Assembly (NCBI RefSeq): GCF_904849725.1
Contig: NC_058520.1
Coordinates: 536,104,083 to 536,168,082 of the forward strand
Source: Hordeum vulgare subsp. vulgare
Taxonomy: Eukaryota > Streptophyta > Magnoliopsida > Poales > Poaceae
Direction of reading: 5' to 3'
Length of the DNA: 64,000 nt
The notes beneath the pieces are model-generated. The model was not told the DNA's origin and made no database searches. It saw only the letters and a program-made list of their open reading frames with translations. Made by a program: the position numbers and the translations under genes. Below are positions 35,790-47,340 of the stretch, piece by piece (position 1 is the stretch's first letter; the number at the start of each line of letters is the position of its first letter).

Positions 35790-36957
35790 CTCACCTTCTT
35801 GTTTCTCCCACGGTTGTGATAAGGTCACGGGCGGAAAGTGCATGATAAATTGTGAACAAGTGTGCAAGTCCAAGCTGCATGGAAGCCTTGGAATCCTAAA
35901 TCTCGAGAAGTTTGCCATTGCCCTTTGCCTTAGGTGGTTGTGGGACGACTGGCTTCACCCGGACAAACCATGGGTTGGCTTGGGAACCCCTTTGGATAAC
36001 AATGACCGAAATATCTTTGTTGTTGCTATCAAGGTTCAAGTGGGGGATGGCATGCATGCCAAGTTCTAGGAGTCTCCTAGGCTTGATGGGATTAGGCCCA
36101 AAGACTTGGCTCCTCAAGTATTTGGCTTGTCGAAGCAGAAGAATTGCTCGGTTCGTACGGTTCTGCAAGACAACTACTGGACTTCCCACGTCGACATTAT
36201 TCAGGGCATCGACGTTGAACACCTCTCCGATTTTGTCATCCTTTGGGAGATGGTCTCCCATGTCCACCTCGACGTCCACACATGCGGCACCATAACATGG
36301 AAATTCACTTCTGACAGACTCTACTCAACCGCAACGGCCTACAAGGCACAATTGTTGGGCCATACTGACACGACCATGATCCTGACCGTTTGGAAGACTT
36401 GGTCGCCTCCTAAATGTAAGTTCTTCGCATGGCTGGGAATCAACAATAGGATATGGACGACAGACATGCTACAAATCGTGGCTAGCCAAACTGCAATCTT
36501 TGTCACCTATGCAAACAGGTCAAGGAGTCGATGACCCACCTTTTATTCTAGTGTCGATACACTATGAGGGTTTGGCACATGATCAAAGATTGGCTGGGTC
36601 TCCATGATGCACATCCTTCTGATTGGAGTAACACGACTTCCGTTAAAGAGTGGTGGAACCACAACACCAATAAGAAAACCCAATCACGAAAATCGCTTGC
36701 TTCCTTGATGTTGCTTATTTCTTGGGAGGTGTGGAAAGATATGAATGCAAGGATCTTTCATAATAACGTCGTCTGAGTGGGTGTCGTCGTCGCTAGGATA
36801 AAAGATGAGGCCTCACTTTGGAGCCTTGCGGGAGCGAAGTACTTGAGTAATGTAATGTCGTAAGAGTGATTGTTGCAATTCGACCGTGGGCCTTAAATCT
36901 CTAAAACTTCCCTCTTAATCAATGAAAATGGCAAATCTTTTGCCTCGTTTAAAAAAA
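35790..36957 (+). pseudogene. 5'-truncated LINE, C-terminal RT/zf-RVT remnant
   Basis: The plus strand encodes the C-terminal part of a plant non-LTR retrotransposon ORF2. It starts at GGKC...LGILNLEKFAIALCLRWLW and runs through KPWVGLGTP, TITWKFTSDRLYSTATAYKA and PPKCKFFAWL to the zinc-binding HLLF-x-C region and LISWEVWKDMNARIF. Defects: a TAG at 36067-36069 in place of Trp, a frameshift near 36478, and two further in-frame TAG codons before 36560. It ends in GCCTCGTTTAAAAAAA (poly-A tail to 36957). 5' truncation and poly-A are typical of LINE insertions. Confidence 0.8.
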
Positions 36958-37631
36958 GCTAGAGTTGGTCCTTGGAGGCCACATGATTACGGGATCACAC
37001 GAAGCGTTCCCTCCCGCATGTGTGCCTGTTGGCCCGGTCCAGTTCAGTCAGTTAATTTGATTCTCTAATATGGATTTTTGATATATACAGTTGTGATGTT
37101 TTGGTAAATATATATGGTATTAATTTAGAATTCAGTTTGGTTTTCGCATGTATAAATTATTTTGGATGGTTTTCGCACATACCACAATAATCAAAGTTGA
37201 TGCTAAAAATGAGGCAATGATTTTGATTTTATTTTTGCATATTCGATGACTAAATATGTTTGTACTGATCAGCAAACATCAGCAAAATCAAATTAAACTT
37301 ATCGGGTCTAACGTAACCACTTTCCACTTTCTACCGATCCTTGTGTACATCATGCAAAGTACATTACACATGAAACACAAACTGCAGATAACATAAATAT
37401 TTAATTGTGCAGGTGTACAACTTTGAGAAAAAACCATAGTCATGATTATTTTATTTGGTTAGATCACTTGTTTTTTTCCGGTATTTACCAAATAAACTTA
37501 AATAAAAATGCGTAGCATTTTATTTACTATTAATTGTTTACTGACTCCCGTACCATGTCGATAACGAGAAACCAAATTAATAGGTAACTTAGGTTTGGTA
37601 TGGGTTTTTGTTTCATTTTTATATCCATAAG
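36958..37631. other. Unassigned AT-rich spacer
   Basis: Between the LINE tail and the next LTR. No gene, repeat array or element end recognised. Confidence 0.5.
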
Positions 37632-38575
37632 TGTTAGATCATATTTCTCCATATGTGTTTTTGGTAATTGATGACAATCCCTATGGACAAATCGTTGCCT
37701 TAAGTTATATTCGAAGGATTTGTCCATAGACACTTTTTGAAGTCAATATGTTGGTTTTAAGGAGTTTATATGATGACAAAGGTGGTATTCAAGGTATTAT
37801 CCAAAGAATGGTCATAAAGACACAAGGTTGATCAAGACTAAGTCAAAGAGTAAATCAAGTTGATCAACACACAAAGCATACAAGATGTACCGAGAGGGAT
37901 CAAGTGATCCCATGATATGGTAAGCATTGTCCATTACACTTTTGCGTACTAACTCATGGTCTTCATGGGAGTTCTATGTAGGGTTATGTGTGTTTCCATG
38001 GGCTTGAGTCAAGATGAAGATCTCATTCAACCCATGAAGGATGACATCATGTGGTGATCATCATCAAGTTTGCCGTGTGCAAGTTCAAGTGGAGCATCAT
38101 GAAGATATCATGCTTGAAGCTTGTCGTCCATTTGGTGGCAATGGAGTTGTGAAGATGTGCTAAAGGGTGGCTCACCCACAATGAGTATGGGGGGCAATCA
38201 ACTAGTCTTCATCGAGCCAGTGCAATCAAGAAAGGTGGTCCATCTTTAGGTAGTCAATTCGTCATCATCTCGCTTAAGTGGACTATGTGTCCTTGATAGT
38301 TTTTCTACTTGAGGATAGATTGCCATACTGTCAAGGGGGGCTCTCAAGTGAGTAGCTTGATCGTATCGTTCGTTGAGAGCTCAAACCATTTGCATCCTTG
38401 CATCAGATTTCTTGGTTCTCTTTTGGTGGTTCTCTTTGTGAGTGTTAGAGCTTATGGTCATCTTCATGACAAGCTCGAGTTCATCGAAAATGGAGTTCAT
38501 GTGCATCTTCTATGATGTTTTTGATGTTGGAGTTTTTGTCGGTTATTCATTCATAAAGGTTTCACATCTCTATAT
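37632..38575 (+). repeat. 5' LTR fragment of element D
   Basis: Starts TGTTAGATCATA. It contains ATTGCCATACTGTCAAGGGGGG (38319-38340 region) and CAAGCTCGAGTTCATCGAAAA, segments of the Maximus-type LTR. The boundary with the coding remnant near 38575 is approximate. Confidence 0.65.
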
Positions 38576-38589
38576 CATTGGCATTTTCA

Positions 38590-39930
38590 TAACTAATTTG
38601 GAAACTTTTCTTGACGAATAAGGTATCTCACATGATTTCTCGACTACGTACACACCTAAACAAAATGCAGTTGTTGAGAGGAAGATCTGAAATCTCATAG
38701 AGATGGCTAGAACGATGCTCGGCAAATACAAGATGCCAAGACACTTTTGGGCAGAAGCCGTGGAAACAACTTGGCATGCTACAAACCGACTCTAGCTACA
38801 CAAGCTTCTTGGTAAAATGGCATACGAGATACTCACATACAAACTCCAAGTTGGCTACTTTCAGGTATTTAGCACAAAGTGCTCCATTCTTGATAAGCAT
38901 TGTCATTCTAAATTTGCTCCTAAATCTCATGAAGGTTTCCTACTTGGTTATGGATCAAACTCTCACACTTACCGTGTATACAACAACTTCACTCAAAAAG
39001 TTAAAGAGACGGTAGATGTGAAGTTTGATGAGTCTAATGGTTCGCAAGTCAAACAATTGCTAAATGATGTAGGAAATAAGGAACCTTCGGAAGCCATTCA
39101 AGACTTGTCCATCGGCAAGATACATCCCAAGGAGGTGAAGGAAAGTACTTCATCAACACAAGTGGATGATCCTACCCCATGTCAAGGCGAACCACAAAAC
39201 AACATGGAGGCATACACAAGCGGTACATGACAAGATGAAGAGGAGGAAGAAATACATCGAGATGATCCACCTCAATGTCCTTCACCACCACCTCTAGGAA
39301 ACATTACCTTGTACAACAACGAACAAGATGATGATGACGAGGAAGCTCCACCGTCCAACAAGCAAAAGCTACCATGAGTTCGAGCAAGAGTGAACAAGAG
39401 TCATCCCATAGAACATATTCTCGGTGACATACAAACCCGGAGAATTACTCGCTCTAAAACTTGACTAGCTAACTTTTGTGACCATTACTCATTTATCTCT
39501 AGTATTGTGCCTATGAAGGTAGAGGAATCACTTGAATATCCAAATTGGGTGAATGCCATGCACGAAGACCTACACAACTTCAAGAGGAATGTAGTGTGGG
39601 CACTAGTGGAGAAGCCCAAGGATGAGCACAACATCATTGCAATAAATGTGTGCTTCGGAACAAGCAAGATGAAGATGGTCAAGTGTTACGCAACAAGGCA
39701 CGTCTCGTAGCTCAAGGTTACACTCATTGAAAAGGGTTTTAAGATTGGTAAAATTGACGCAACCTTGTGCACTAAAAGAGTTAATGGTGAATTATTTGTG
39801 TGCCATATTTTGTGGATGCTATTATCTTTGGATGTACTAACCCACAATTTAGTGAGAAATTTGGAAGGTTGGTGTCCGAGAAATATGAGATGTCCATGAT
39901 GTGTGAGCTGGATTTTTTCCTTGGAAGATT
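38590..39930 (+). pseudogene. Copia integrase/RT remnant of element D
   Basis: The frame reads LETFLDE, then YTPKQNAVVERK (integrase third catalytic Glu region), MARTMLGKYKMPRHFWAEAVETTWHA in pieces, and the integrase C-terminus with KSHEGFLLGYGSNSHTYRV (38817-39230). It then has an acidic linker and a short RT start (EYPNWVNAMHEDL, 39507-39710). The sequence then jumps to KGFKIGKIDATLCTKRVNGE and SEKYEMSMM, so the central RT part is deleted. Several stops, including one in the VERK-x-NL motif. Not functional. Confidence 0.8.
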
Positions 39931-39934
39931 GGAA

Positions 39935-40789
39935 GGAAGGTTGTACCGCTCGCTCGTGCCATCTGGTCTAACCACCACTCCGGGGGTGATACCTTGGGGG
40001 TGTTGCCACTGAGTGGTCCCCAGCGGTTGTACCGCTGCCCCCAGGCGGTTGTACCACCCACAGCTGGGTGACCCAGGGTGGCAGCCCTGGATGGTTGAAC
40101 CGGCCGAGCACCGGGCTTCTGTTGAGCTCCGGTTGTTGGGCGTACGTGGATCGATTGTACCGCTATTTTATATAGCCCGGTACTACTGGCGTTCGAGACG
40201 ATTATACCGCTTGGGACTTTGCCGTGTCTAGCGCTCGAGTTGAGTGGAACCGCCAGCAACGTTTCTATTGTGGTTCGGTGGTTGTGCGGTTCTACTGGTC
40301 ATGCTGGTTGTACCGCCTGCATCACCGGTTGTACCACCCCTGTGTAATTTTGCACATAACGGGCAGATTTGTGGGGACCTATTTAAGCGGGTCTTCGTCC
40401 CCAATGGTTCTCCATCTCTTGAGCTCGTTTTTGGCCCCCCTTGTTGACCTTCTTTAAGCTTGCTATCTCTCAATACCTCTAATGATTCTTGCTAGTTCTT
40501 GAGGGAAAAGAGAAAGGAGATCTAGATCCACATTCCCACCAATCACTTTCTCCCCTTTGTGAGGGGAACCCCTTGGATTTAGATCGTGGAGTTCTTCATG
40601 TTCTTCTTCATTCTTCATCTTACTTTCTTCCATAGAATTATTTCTTGTGGATGGATTTGGGAGAGAAGGAACTGGGCACACCATGTGCCCTTTCCATTGC
40701 ATTTGGTGCATAGGTTTGAGTTCTCCACGGTGATACATGGAAGTGAAGTTTGAGAAGCTTATTACTCTTGGGTGCTTGGTACCCTAATA
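39935..40789 (+). repeat. Second LTR fragment of element D
   Basis: GC-rich, with at least seven copies or near-copies of GGTTGTACCGC (for example 39952, 40024, 40049, 40307, 40328), a TATA-like CTATTTAAG at about 40380, and an R/U5-like region with TCTAGATCCACATTCCCACC. Cut at 40789 by CACTACAAGG. Confidence 0.65.
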
Positions 40790-40807
40790 CACTACAAGGA
40801 GCAGATA

Positions 40808-41375
40808 CTTTGCCGTCTGCCATGGTGGACGGTAAAGGGGGCCACCCTGGACGGCAAATGCCTTTGTCGTCCATCAGCATACGACAAACTGGACGGCAAA
40901 CAAAAATCCGGTGAAGGGCTTCTTTGCCGTCTGCATTGGGACATCTGACGACAAAGGATCTTTGCCGTGAGGAGGTGGACGGCAAAGAATATGGGATGAC
41001 ACATCTGCGGGCACCTCCGTCAAGTGCTAACGGCAGCCTGCTGGGCCCACAAATAGTTTGTCGTCTGCCCTTTGCCCCTTTGTCGTCTGCCGTGCTGGTG
41101 GGCTGACGGCGAAGGTACCACCAAAGCCCCTCTCATTTTCCCCTTTGCCGCCCGCCCTTTGACCCTTTGCCGTCCGCTGTGCTGGTGGGCTTACGGCAAA
41201 GGTACCACCAAAGCCCCTCTCATTTACCCCTTTGTCGTCTGCCCTTTGACCCTTTACCGTCCGCCCACCAGCATGGTAGACGGCAAAGGGGGCACCCAGT
41301 TTGATTCAACAATCCAGTTTGGGCCCTTTGCCGTCTGCTGTAGCTCCTTTGCCGTCGGTGGGCACACGGCAAAGG
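40808..41375. repeat. Subterminal repeats of CACTA element E
   Basis: Many copies in both orientations of TTTGCCGTCTGCC, plus a tandem unit of 87 bp (41061-41147, 41148-41234 and a partial third), each with GCTGGTGGGCT, ACGGC(A/G)AAGG and ACCACCAAAGCCCC. Subterminal repeats of this kind are the binding sites of the second CACTA protein (TNPA type) in characterised elements. Confidence 0.85.
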
Positions 41376-41823
41376 CTCCAAACTGCCATTGTTTATTTTA
41401 TTTTTAATAATATCCAGCAATTTTCACACAAATCAAGAATATATTTCACACAAACTGCCCCAAATGACATAATATATTTCACACAAAGGCTCCAAATGAC
41501 ATAATATATTTCACACAAACTACCCATACTCATAACCATATTAAAATACGTTTCATCCATAATACATACATATTATGCAAGTTTCATCCGTACCAAACCA
41601 TATATTACACCAGTTTCATCCATACATACACAGTTTCATGTCCATTTACTACAATAGTTTCGATCCAAGCTTCCGTGAAGCCATTTTAGAAGAAACCATA
41701 TTGAAGCACTCCATTAATATAATCCAAGCTTCCATGAATTGAATGTAATCTGCAAAATGGGAAATAAGTAAGTTATAAGAAGAAGACTAGATGAAGAGGA
41801 GAAGAAATAAGTAAGTTTCATAT

Positions 41824-42140
41824 CCATTTAGCTCCAAAAAGACATACTTAGCTAATTTAGCTCCAAGAAGAGGAGAAGAGGAGAAATGAAAAGAAGGAAG
41901 AAGAAGAAGAAGAAGAGGAGAAATGAAAAGAAGGAAGAAGAAGAAGAAGAAGAAGAGAAGAAGAAGAGCGGAAGAAGAAGAAGAAGGAGGAGAAGAAGGA
42001 GAAGAAGAAGGAGAAGAAGGCTCCTCCTTCTCCTTCTCCTTCTCTTCTTCTTCTCTTCTTCTTCTTCTTCTTGCTTCTTTTCATTTCTCCTCTTCTTGGA
42101 GCGAAATTATCTAAGTATGTCTTTTTGGAGCTAAATGGGC
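41824..42140. repeat. Long imperfect palindrome with (GAA)n/(TTC)n arms
   Basis: The left flank TTTAGCTCCAAAAAGACATA and the right flank TATGTCTTTTTGGAGCTAAA are inverted copies. Between them a purine run (about 41863-42020) is mirrored by a shorter pyrimidine run (42021-42100), both bounded by CTCCAAGAAGAGGAG and its complement. The left arm has an extra tandem copy of AGGAGAAATGAAAAGAAGG. Confidence 0.85.
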
Positions 42141-42354
42141 TAATTATGTCATTTTAGAGGAAAACAAGCTAAGTATATAATATTCATGAGCTAACCAAGG
42201 TTCTTATGCCATTATGAGCTTATTATGTCATTTTGGAGCTAAATTGGTCATTTTAATGAGCTAACCAAGGTTCTTATGATGTTTTTACCTAACTAAGCTA
42301 ATTATGTCATTTTGGAGGATAATTAGCTAAGTATGTCTATGTTGGGGAAAATAA

Positions 42355-42600
42355 GCTACGTAGAAGAAGAAAGAGAAGAAGCAAGAAGAGAGGAAGAAGG
42401 AGAAGAAAAAGAAGAAGAAGGAGGAGGAGGAGAAGGAAGAGGAGAAGAAGAAGAAAAGAAGAAGGAGAAGAAGAAGGAAAAGAAGGAGGAGAGAAGAAGA
42501 AGGAGGGCTAGCTCCTTCTCCTTCATCTCCTCCTTCTTCTTCTCTTCTTCTTCTCATCTTCTTCTTCTTCCTTCTTTTCATTTTCCCTATTTCTTCTCCT
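42355..42600. repeat. Second purine/pyrimidine palindrome
   Basis: A (GAAGAA)n-rich left half and a (TTCTTC)n-rich right half, symmetric about GCTAGC at 42507-42512. Confidence 0.8.
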
Positions 42601-43189
42601 CTTGTCCTCTTCTTCGAGCTAAATTAGCTAATTATGCCTTTTTGGAGCTAATTATGTCATTTTGGAGGATAATTAGGTAAGTATAGGTCATTTTTTATTA
42701 TATAGGCCATTTTTGAGCTAACTAAGCTAATTATGTCATTTAGGTGGAAGCCAAGCTAAGTATAGGCCATTTCTAGAACTAACTTGGGTAAAATATGTCA
42801 TTTTGGAGACAACTATGATTATTAAGGCATTTTGGAGCTAAATTGGCTAATTATGTCATTTAGGAGGAGGAGGAGGAGGATAAGGAGAAGGAGACCATTA
42901 TGGAGCTAACTTGGGTTAAATATGTCATTTTGGAGCTAAGTATGCTTAATAAACCATATTGGACCATTATGCGGTTGTTAAGTAAAACGCTACAAATAAC
43001 ATACCATTATCGTCATCACGGTGGTGAATCACGGCGGCTCTGGCTTGTTTCACCTCGAGAAGGCTGCCCTGGAGAAGGCTCCACTGTAGAAGGGTCGTGC
43101 CATGCGTTTGGGGAGATATTCTGCACCAAACATCGTTTGCAATGTGTCGTTAGCATGATGACACTCTTAAGATCACTGCATTGAAATGA

Positions 43190-46100
43190 AACTCACCGTC
43201 CCCGCCATGTTAATGACTGGCATCGCCGGAGGGACTTGCCCCGTCTTCTCGCACATAGACTGTATATTTGGTTTCGACAAGTCAAACTTTTTAGTTATTA
43301 ATGAAACGGACATTAAAATGCAAGATTTGAAATAATATGAAGAAGAAACCTACCACGAAGAGCTCGTATATGGCCCTGTTAGACGCATCATTTCGTGCCC
43401 TCTCCGCCTCCACCAATGCAGTCGTCCTCTCCTCCAGCTCCTTCATCTCCTTATCCTTCTCCGCCAAAAACGCCTGCATTGCCTCTCTCTTTTTTAGAAT
43501 AGCAACCTGCAACACAACTCATTGTTAGCATTGTAATCATACTGGTTCCAACGCACAACATAATGCGGAAAGATAGTTGAGTCCATTAAACTAATCTCGA
43601 TGGCGAGCTCGACTGGCCGTGGGCGAGGTGTTATCTCAGGACACGAGCTCGTTTGGCGTGCCTTTATCTGCCGGAGATAGAAAACTTGTGTCGCCTATTG
43701 AGCCGTAATATAGACATCGGGAACATCTAAGTGGGTGTTTTGGTTGATTTCGACTAGTCCTATATGTTCATGAGTCCTTCTAGTCTCCCTCGGCTCAAAC
43801 GAATAACATTTGAAGACTACGACGGTCGGTGGGTTTTCACCATAGAATAGAAGTTCATAAATTGCTTCAACTCTTCCATAATACTCGGTGCCTCCTTCGT
43901 CGATAGCAGAGATAGAACAATTTGTAGTCTTTAGGTCGGACATAGATAGCTCTTTGCCAAAGGTACGAAAGTGATACCCGTTGATGTTGTATTTGTCAAA
44001 TGAACGGACCTTATAGTCAAAACCATTAGCGACTTGTCTCAACTCGGCGTCCATAGACTCTGCATCCGCCTACAAGTTTAATACGAAGGAATGGATGCAT
44101 TAGCCGCAAATTAGACCAAGAAATCAAATGGGCCATTAGTGGTAATTAATTACCCTTTGTTTGAACCAAGAGATGAAACCGGGATAGTCGCCTCCATGCT
44201 TCGCGAGAAGCTCATACTCTTCGACGGAATCCTTTTCGATGACCGCTCCATCCGAGAATTCGGCGACGTATCGACTATATCAGATATCCGGGAATAAGAG
44301 TAGTTGAAAGGAATTAGAAGTTGCGGAACAATAATTTACCGAGAACTTACTCGATGTACGGCCGCACTTCTGTTAGGTTGGTGAAGATATACAATGAAAT
44401 GGTCTGCCATTCTTCGACATCCAACATTTCCCTTTCGAAGCACCGGATGGTGCGAGCTTCCCTTTGAATAGGCTGAGGTTGGATCGACCTTTTTTTGGAT
44501 CGTCATCATTGTACCGAGGCTTCGGGTTATGCAAATGATGATTTTTGGCTTCGTAGTGTGCTATCACGAAGTTTGCCGCCTCCTCAGTAATTAATGCCTC
44601 GGCCATCGATGCTTTAATTCTACGTTTATTTTTACACTTAGCTCGAAGCGTCTTCTGCATCCTCTCAGTTGAGTAGCACCACCGATTTTGAACGCCCCCC
44701 CCCCCCAATCTTGCCTCGGTCGGGAGATGCAAAATCAAATGCTGCATTGGATTAAAGAAGCCCGATGGAAAGATCTTTTCTAATTTGCAGATCAACTCCG
44801 CCGCCAACTCTTCCATTTCATCTAGCACGCCAGGCGATAGTTCTTTCGCACAAAGAGAACAGAAGAAATAGCTCAGCTCTGCCAGCACTCGCCATTCATC
44901 CTCAGGGATAAGGCCACGCAACATCACCGGCATTACCCGCTCAATCCATATCTGCCAATCATGACTCTTGAGACCAAATATTTTCATTTCTCAAGACTCG
45001 CTCCCCTCTTTAGATTCGCAACATACCCATCGGGGAACATCAACCGCATTTTCACCCACAATAGCATTTCCCTCATAGCTGGCCTTTCAAGATTGAACCA
45101 TGCCTTTGGCTTCTCTATGCTTTCCTTTCCTTTCCGTTGTCGCAAGTTTTGTAACGGTCTATCACATAGAGCCTCCAGGTCGATTCTAGCCTTAGGATTA
45201 TCTTTTGACTTCCCCTCTATGCCGAACAATGTACCAAAAATGGCCTTCGCAATATTCTTTTCCGTGTGCATCACGTTGATGTTGTGTGGGCAAAGGAGGT
45301 CTTTGAAGTAAGGCAGATCCCATAAGCATGACTTGTGAGTCCACGCTTGTTCCGTATTATACCCTTTGAAGTATCCTCGATGCAAAGGATCAGGCTCGAG
45401 AGCGTTTAACTGATCAAGGGTCTGTTGGCCTATCAATGCAGCTGGTGCAGTGTTTTTGACAACTCTACCTTTGATGAAATTCTTCTTGTCTTTTTTGAAC
45501 TTATGGTCAGGATCGAGGAATTGTCTATGCATGTCGAAGCAAGAAAACTTATGACCAGCGTGCAGCCAACGGAACTGAAGAGCTGCCTTGCATGTGGTGC
45601 ACGGGAACCTTCCATGCACACACCAGCCAACGAATAGCGCAAACGCCAGATAATCATGCGTCGAGTACATGTACCACACATGCATTTTGATATTTGTTTT
45701 GGTAGCGGCGTCGTAGGTCTTGATCCCATTATCCCAGGCTTCTTGCAACTCATCCTTAAGCGGCTGCATGTACACATTCATATTCTTCCCCGGATAGTTG
45801 GGCCCTGGAATTATTAACGTCACAAAAATGTTCTTTCTTTTCATAATCTCTTCGGATGGGAAATCGAGTGGAATGACAAATACATGCCAACAACTGTATT
45901 GTGCTGCCGTCATACCATACACACTGAACCCATCCATGCTGATGGTAACTCTAGGATGCCTTGGATCTTCCGATTTATCCTTATGTAATGCATCGAAGTG
46001 CCTCCACGCAAAACCATCTGAAGTGTGTACAAGCATCTTGTTCCCATCCGCATCTAGTTCGGTTCTTTTGCCCAATTTGTGCCATGTTATCTGTCTGGCC

Positions 46101-46900
46101 GTCTCTTCGACCATGAAAAGACGTTGAAGTCTTGGCACGATTGGCATGAAAAGAACACTAATGGGGATTTTGGTCTAATTCTTCTCACCCATACCGTTGT
46201 CTACCACAATATACCTAGAAGAATTGCAAATGGGGCAATAGTTCAAGGCCGCATACTCAAGCCTAAATAAGGCACATCCATTCTCACAGGCATGTATCTT
46301 CTCATAGGGCATCTTAAGTACACGGAGGATTTTCTCTGACTGGTACAGTTTTGCAGGCAGTACATGGCCTTTGGGTAGAAAGCGTCCAAATATCGTCATC
46401 ATCGCGTCGTAGCATTCTCTGCCTAGGTTGAATTGAGCCTTCAGAGCCATTACTTGCGCGATGGCATCCAGCTGACAAAGCTCAATCTGCTCGTGGAGAG
46501 GACGTTTTGAAGACTCCAACATTTCATAGAAAGCCTTTGCAGATTCCTCCATCTCATCGTACGAATCCCGAGCATCATCGAAGTCTTGCACCATGTCTTC
46601 GATCCCGGTACCATGCTCGTCAGTGCGACGACGAATCACCTCAGCTCTGGCACGTTGGTCAGACTCACTATGAAAAGTCCACACCGTATAATTAGGCGTA
46701 AAACCCCACTTCTGCAAGTGTTTACCCATTTCAAACTCTGTCTGCTTTTTCCAGTTGTCACAGTTGGGACAGGGGCACCATGTTTTTTGCTGGCTATTTG
46801 CAAATACGGCTCTCACAAACCCCCTGGTTTTTGTTAACCATTCACTGGTCATGTCTTTCTGACTAGGGTGACCAGTGTACATCCAAGCATGATCACTCAT
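43190..46900 (-). pseudogene. TNP2-type CACTA transposase gene, multi-exon, disrupted
   Basis: From the ATG at 46900: a transposase-associated domain with CPCPNCDNWKKQ, an acidic coil, ENGCALF and YCPICN, then the TNP2 core (46147-44984: ISMDGFSVYG, GPNYPGKNMNVYM, CLWDLPYFKDLL). Next a DUF4218-like part (44987-44373: SHDWQIWIERVMPVML, LAELSYFFCSLCAKEL). Introns fit at 44350-44275 and 44153-44070. Exon 44069 onward has the DUF4216-like part (NINGYHFRTFGKEL, YYGRVEAIYELLFYG). A coiled-coil exon is at 43506-43354. Lesions: TAG at 46175-46177, a frameshift near 44988, another at an A/T run near 44489-44497, and TAG at 43695-43697. The protein would cut and join the CACTA ends. The domain set is complete but no single product is possible. 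Confidence 0.85.
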
Positions 46901-47036
46901 GTTGCCTAGCTACCTATGGGCGCACAAGAAATAAATATATAATTCATCATCTATATTCATCCACTAATCAAGTTTGTCAGTTTTATTACGTCCATGCAAC
47001 CTACACGCTAATAGGTAAAGATAGGTCCTAATCCCA

Positions 47037-47252
47037 CCCGAGTATGTGTAGATTGGGTTCGTTTTCCCATGCTCTGCTCCAGATGCGACGCGGAATTTCG
47101 GCAGCACCTCCCCGCTGTTCTCCTGATACACGTCTCGGCAATAAGCAGAGAGGATGTGTACCCGAAGAACAACAGGGAGGCACTAACGAAATTCCGCATC
47201 GGATCCAGAGCACGGCATATGGGAAAACAAACCCAATCTACACATACTCGGG
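47037..47252. repeat. Long imperfect hairpin, arms about 95 nt
   Basis: The left arm begins CCCGAGTATGTGTAGATTGG and the right arm ends CCAATCTACACATACTCGGG. Similarity continues inward (CGGAATTTCG / CGAAATTCCG; CCTCCCCGCTGTTCT / AGAACAACAGGGAGG) to a loop of roughly 20-25 nt around 47133-47155. It lies 137 bp upstream of the transposase ATG. Confidence 0.88.
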
Positions 47253-47276
47253 CTGTCCCTGGATAACGTTGGACAA

Positions 47277-47340
47277 TTCGAAATGATGGCGGTTATAAAT
47301 ATGCAAAGACATGCATATTTATGGATGTCGCCCTTTCGAA
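47277..47340. repeat. Short hairpin next to the long one
   Basis: TTCGAA at both ends, with TATAAATATGCA / TGCATATTTATG in the stem and GGCGG / GTCGCC mispaired. Could be an AT-rich promoter palindrome or part of the same structured region. Confidence 0.6.

Larger units (their letters stand above)
37632..40789 (+). mobile_element. Deleted Copia element D (Maximus-like), cut by CACTA element E
   Basis: Begins TGTTAGATCATATTTCTCC, an LTR start I associate with Triticeae Maximus. Three pieces: 5' LTR part 37632 to about 38575; internal integrase/RT remnant about 38590-39930; second LTR part about 39935-40789. The last part has the recurring GGTTGTACCGC motif and an R/U5 end with CTTATTACTCTTGGGTGC before the CACTA terminus. 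The missing parts between pieces indicate large deletions. The remainder of the 3' LTR should lie beyond the CACTA element, outside the window. Confidence 0.75.
41376..42899. other. Non-coding 3' part of CACTA element E with simple repeats
   Basis: AT-rich DNA with a loose repeat of TTATGTCATTTTGGAGCTAA and CTAAGTATG, and two purine/pyrimidine palindromes described separately. The open frames here are Lys/Glu/Arg or Ser/Phe runs from GAA/TTC repeats and are not genes. Confidence 0.7.

Noticed and set aside
40790..41400. Regular repeats that might suggest a CRISPR-like array
   Set aside because: Units are CACTA subterminal repeats next to a CACTACAAGG terminus in a plant genome; no spacer structure.
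41857..42581. Lys/Arg/Glu and Ser/Phe-rich frames on both strands
   Set aside because: Translations of GAA/TTC simple repeats.
44961..46127. Plus-strand open frames opposite the transposase
   Set aside because: Shadows of the TNP2 coding strand, whose domains are clearly on the minus strand.
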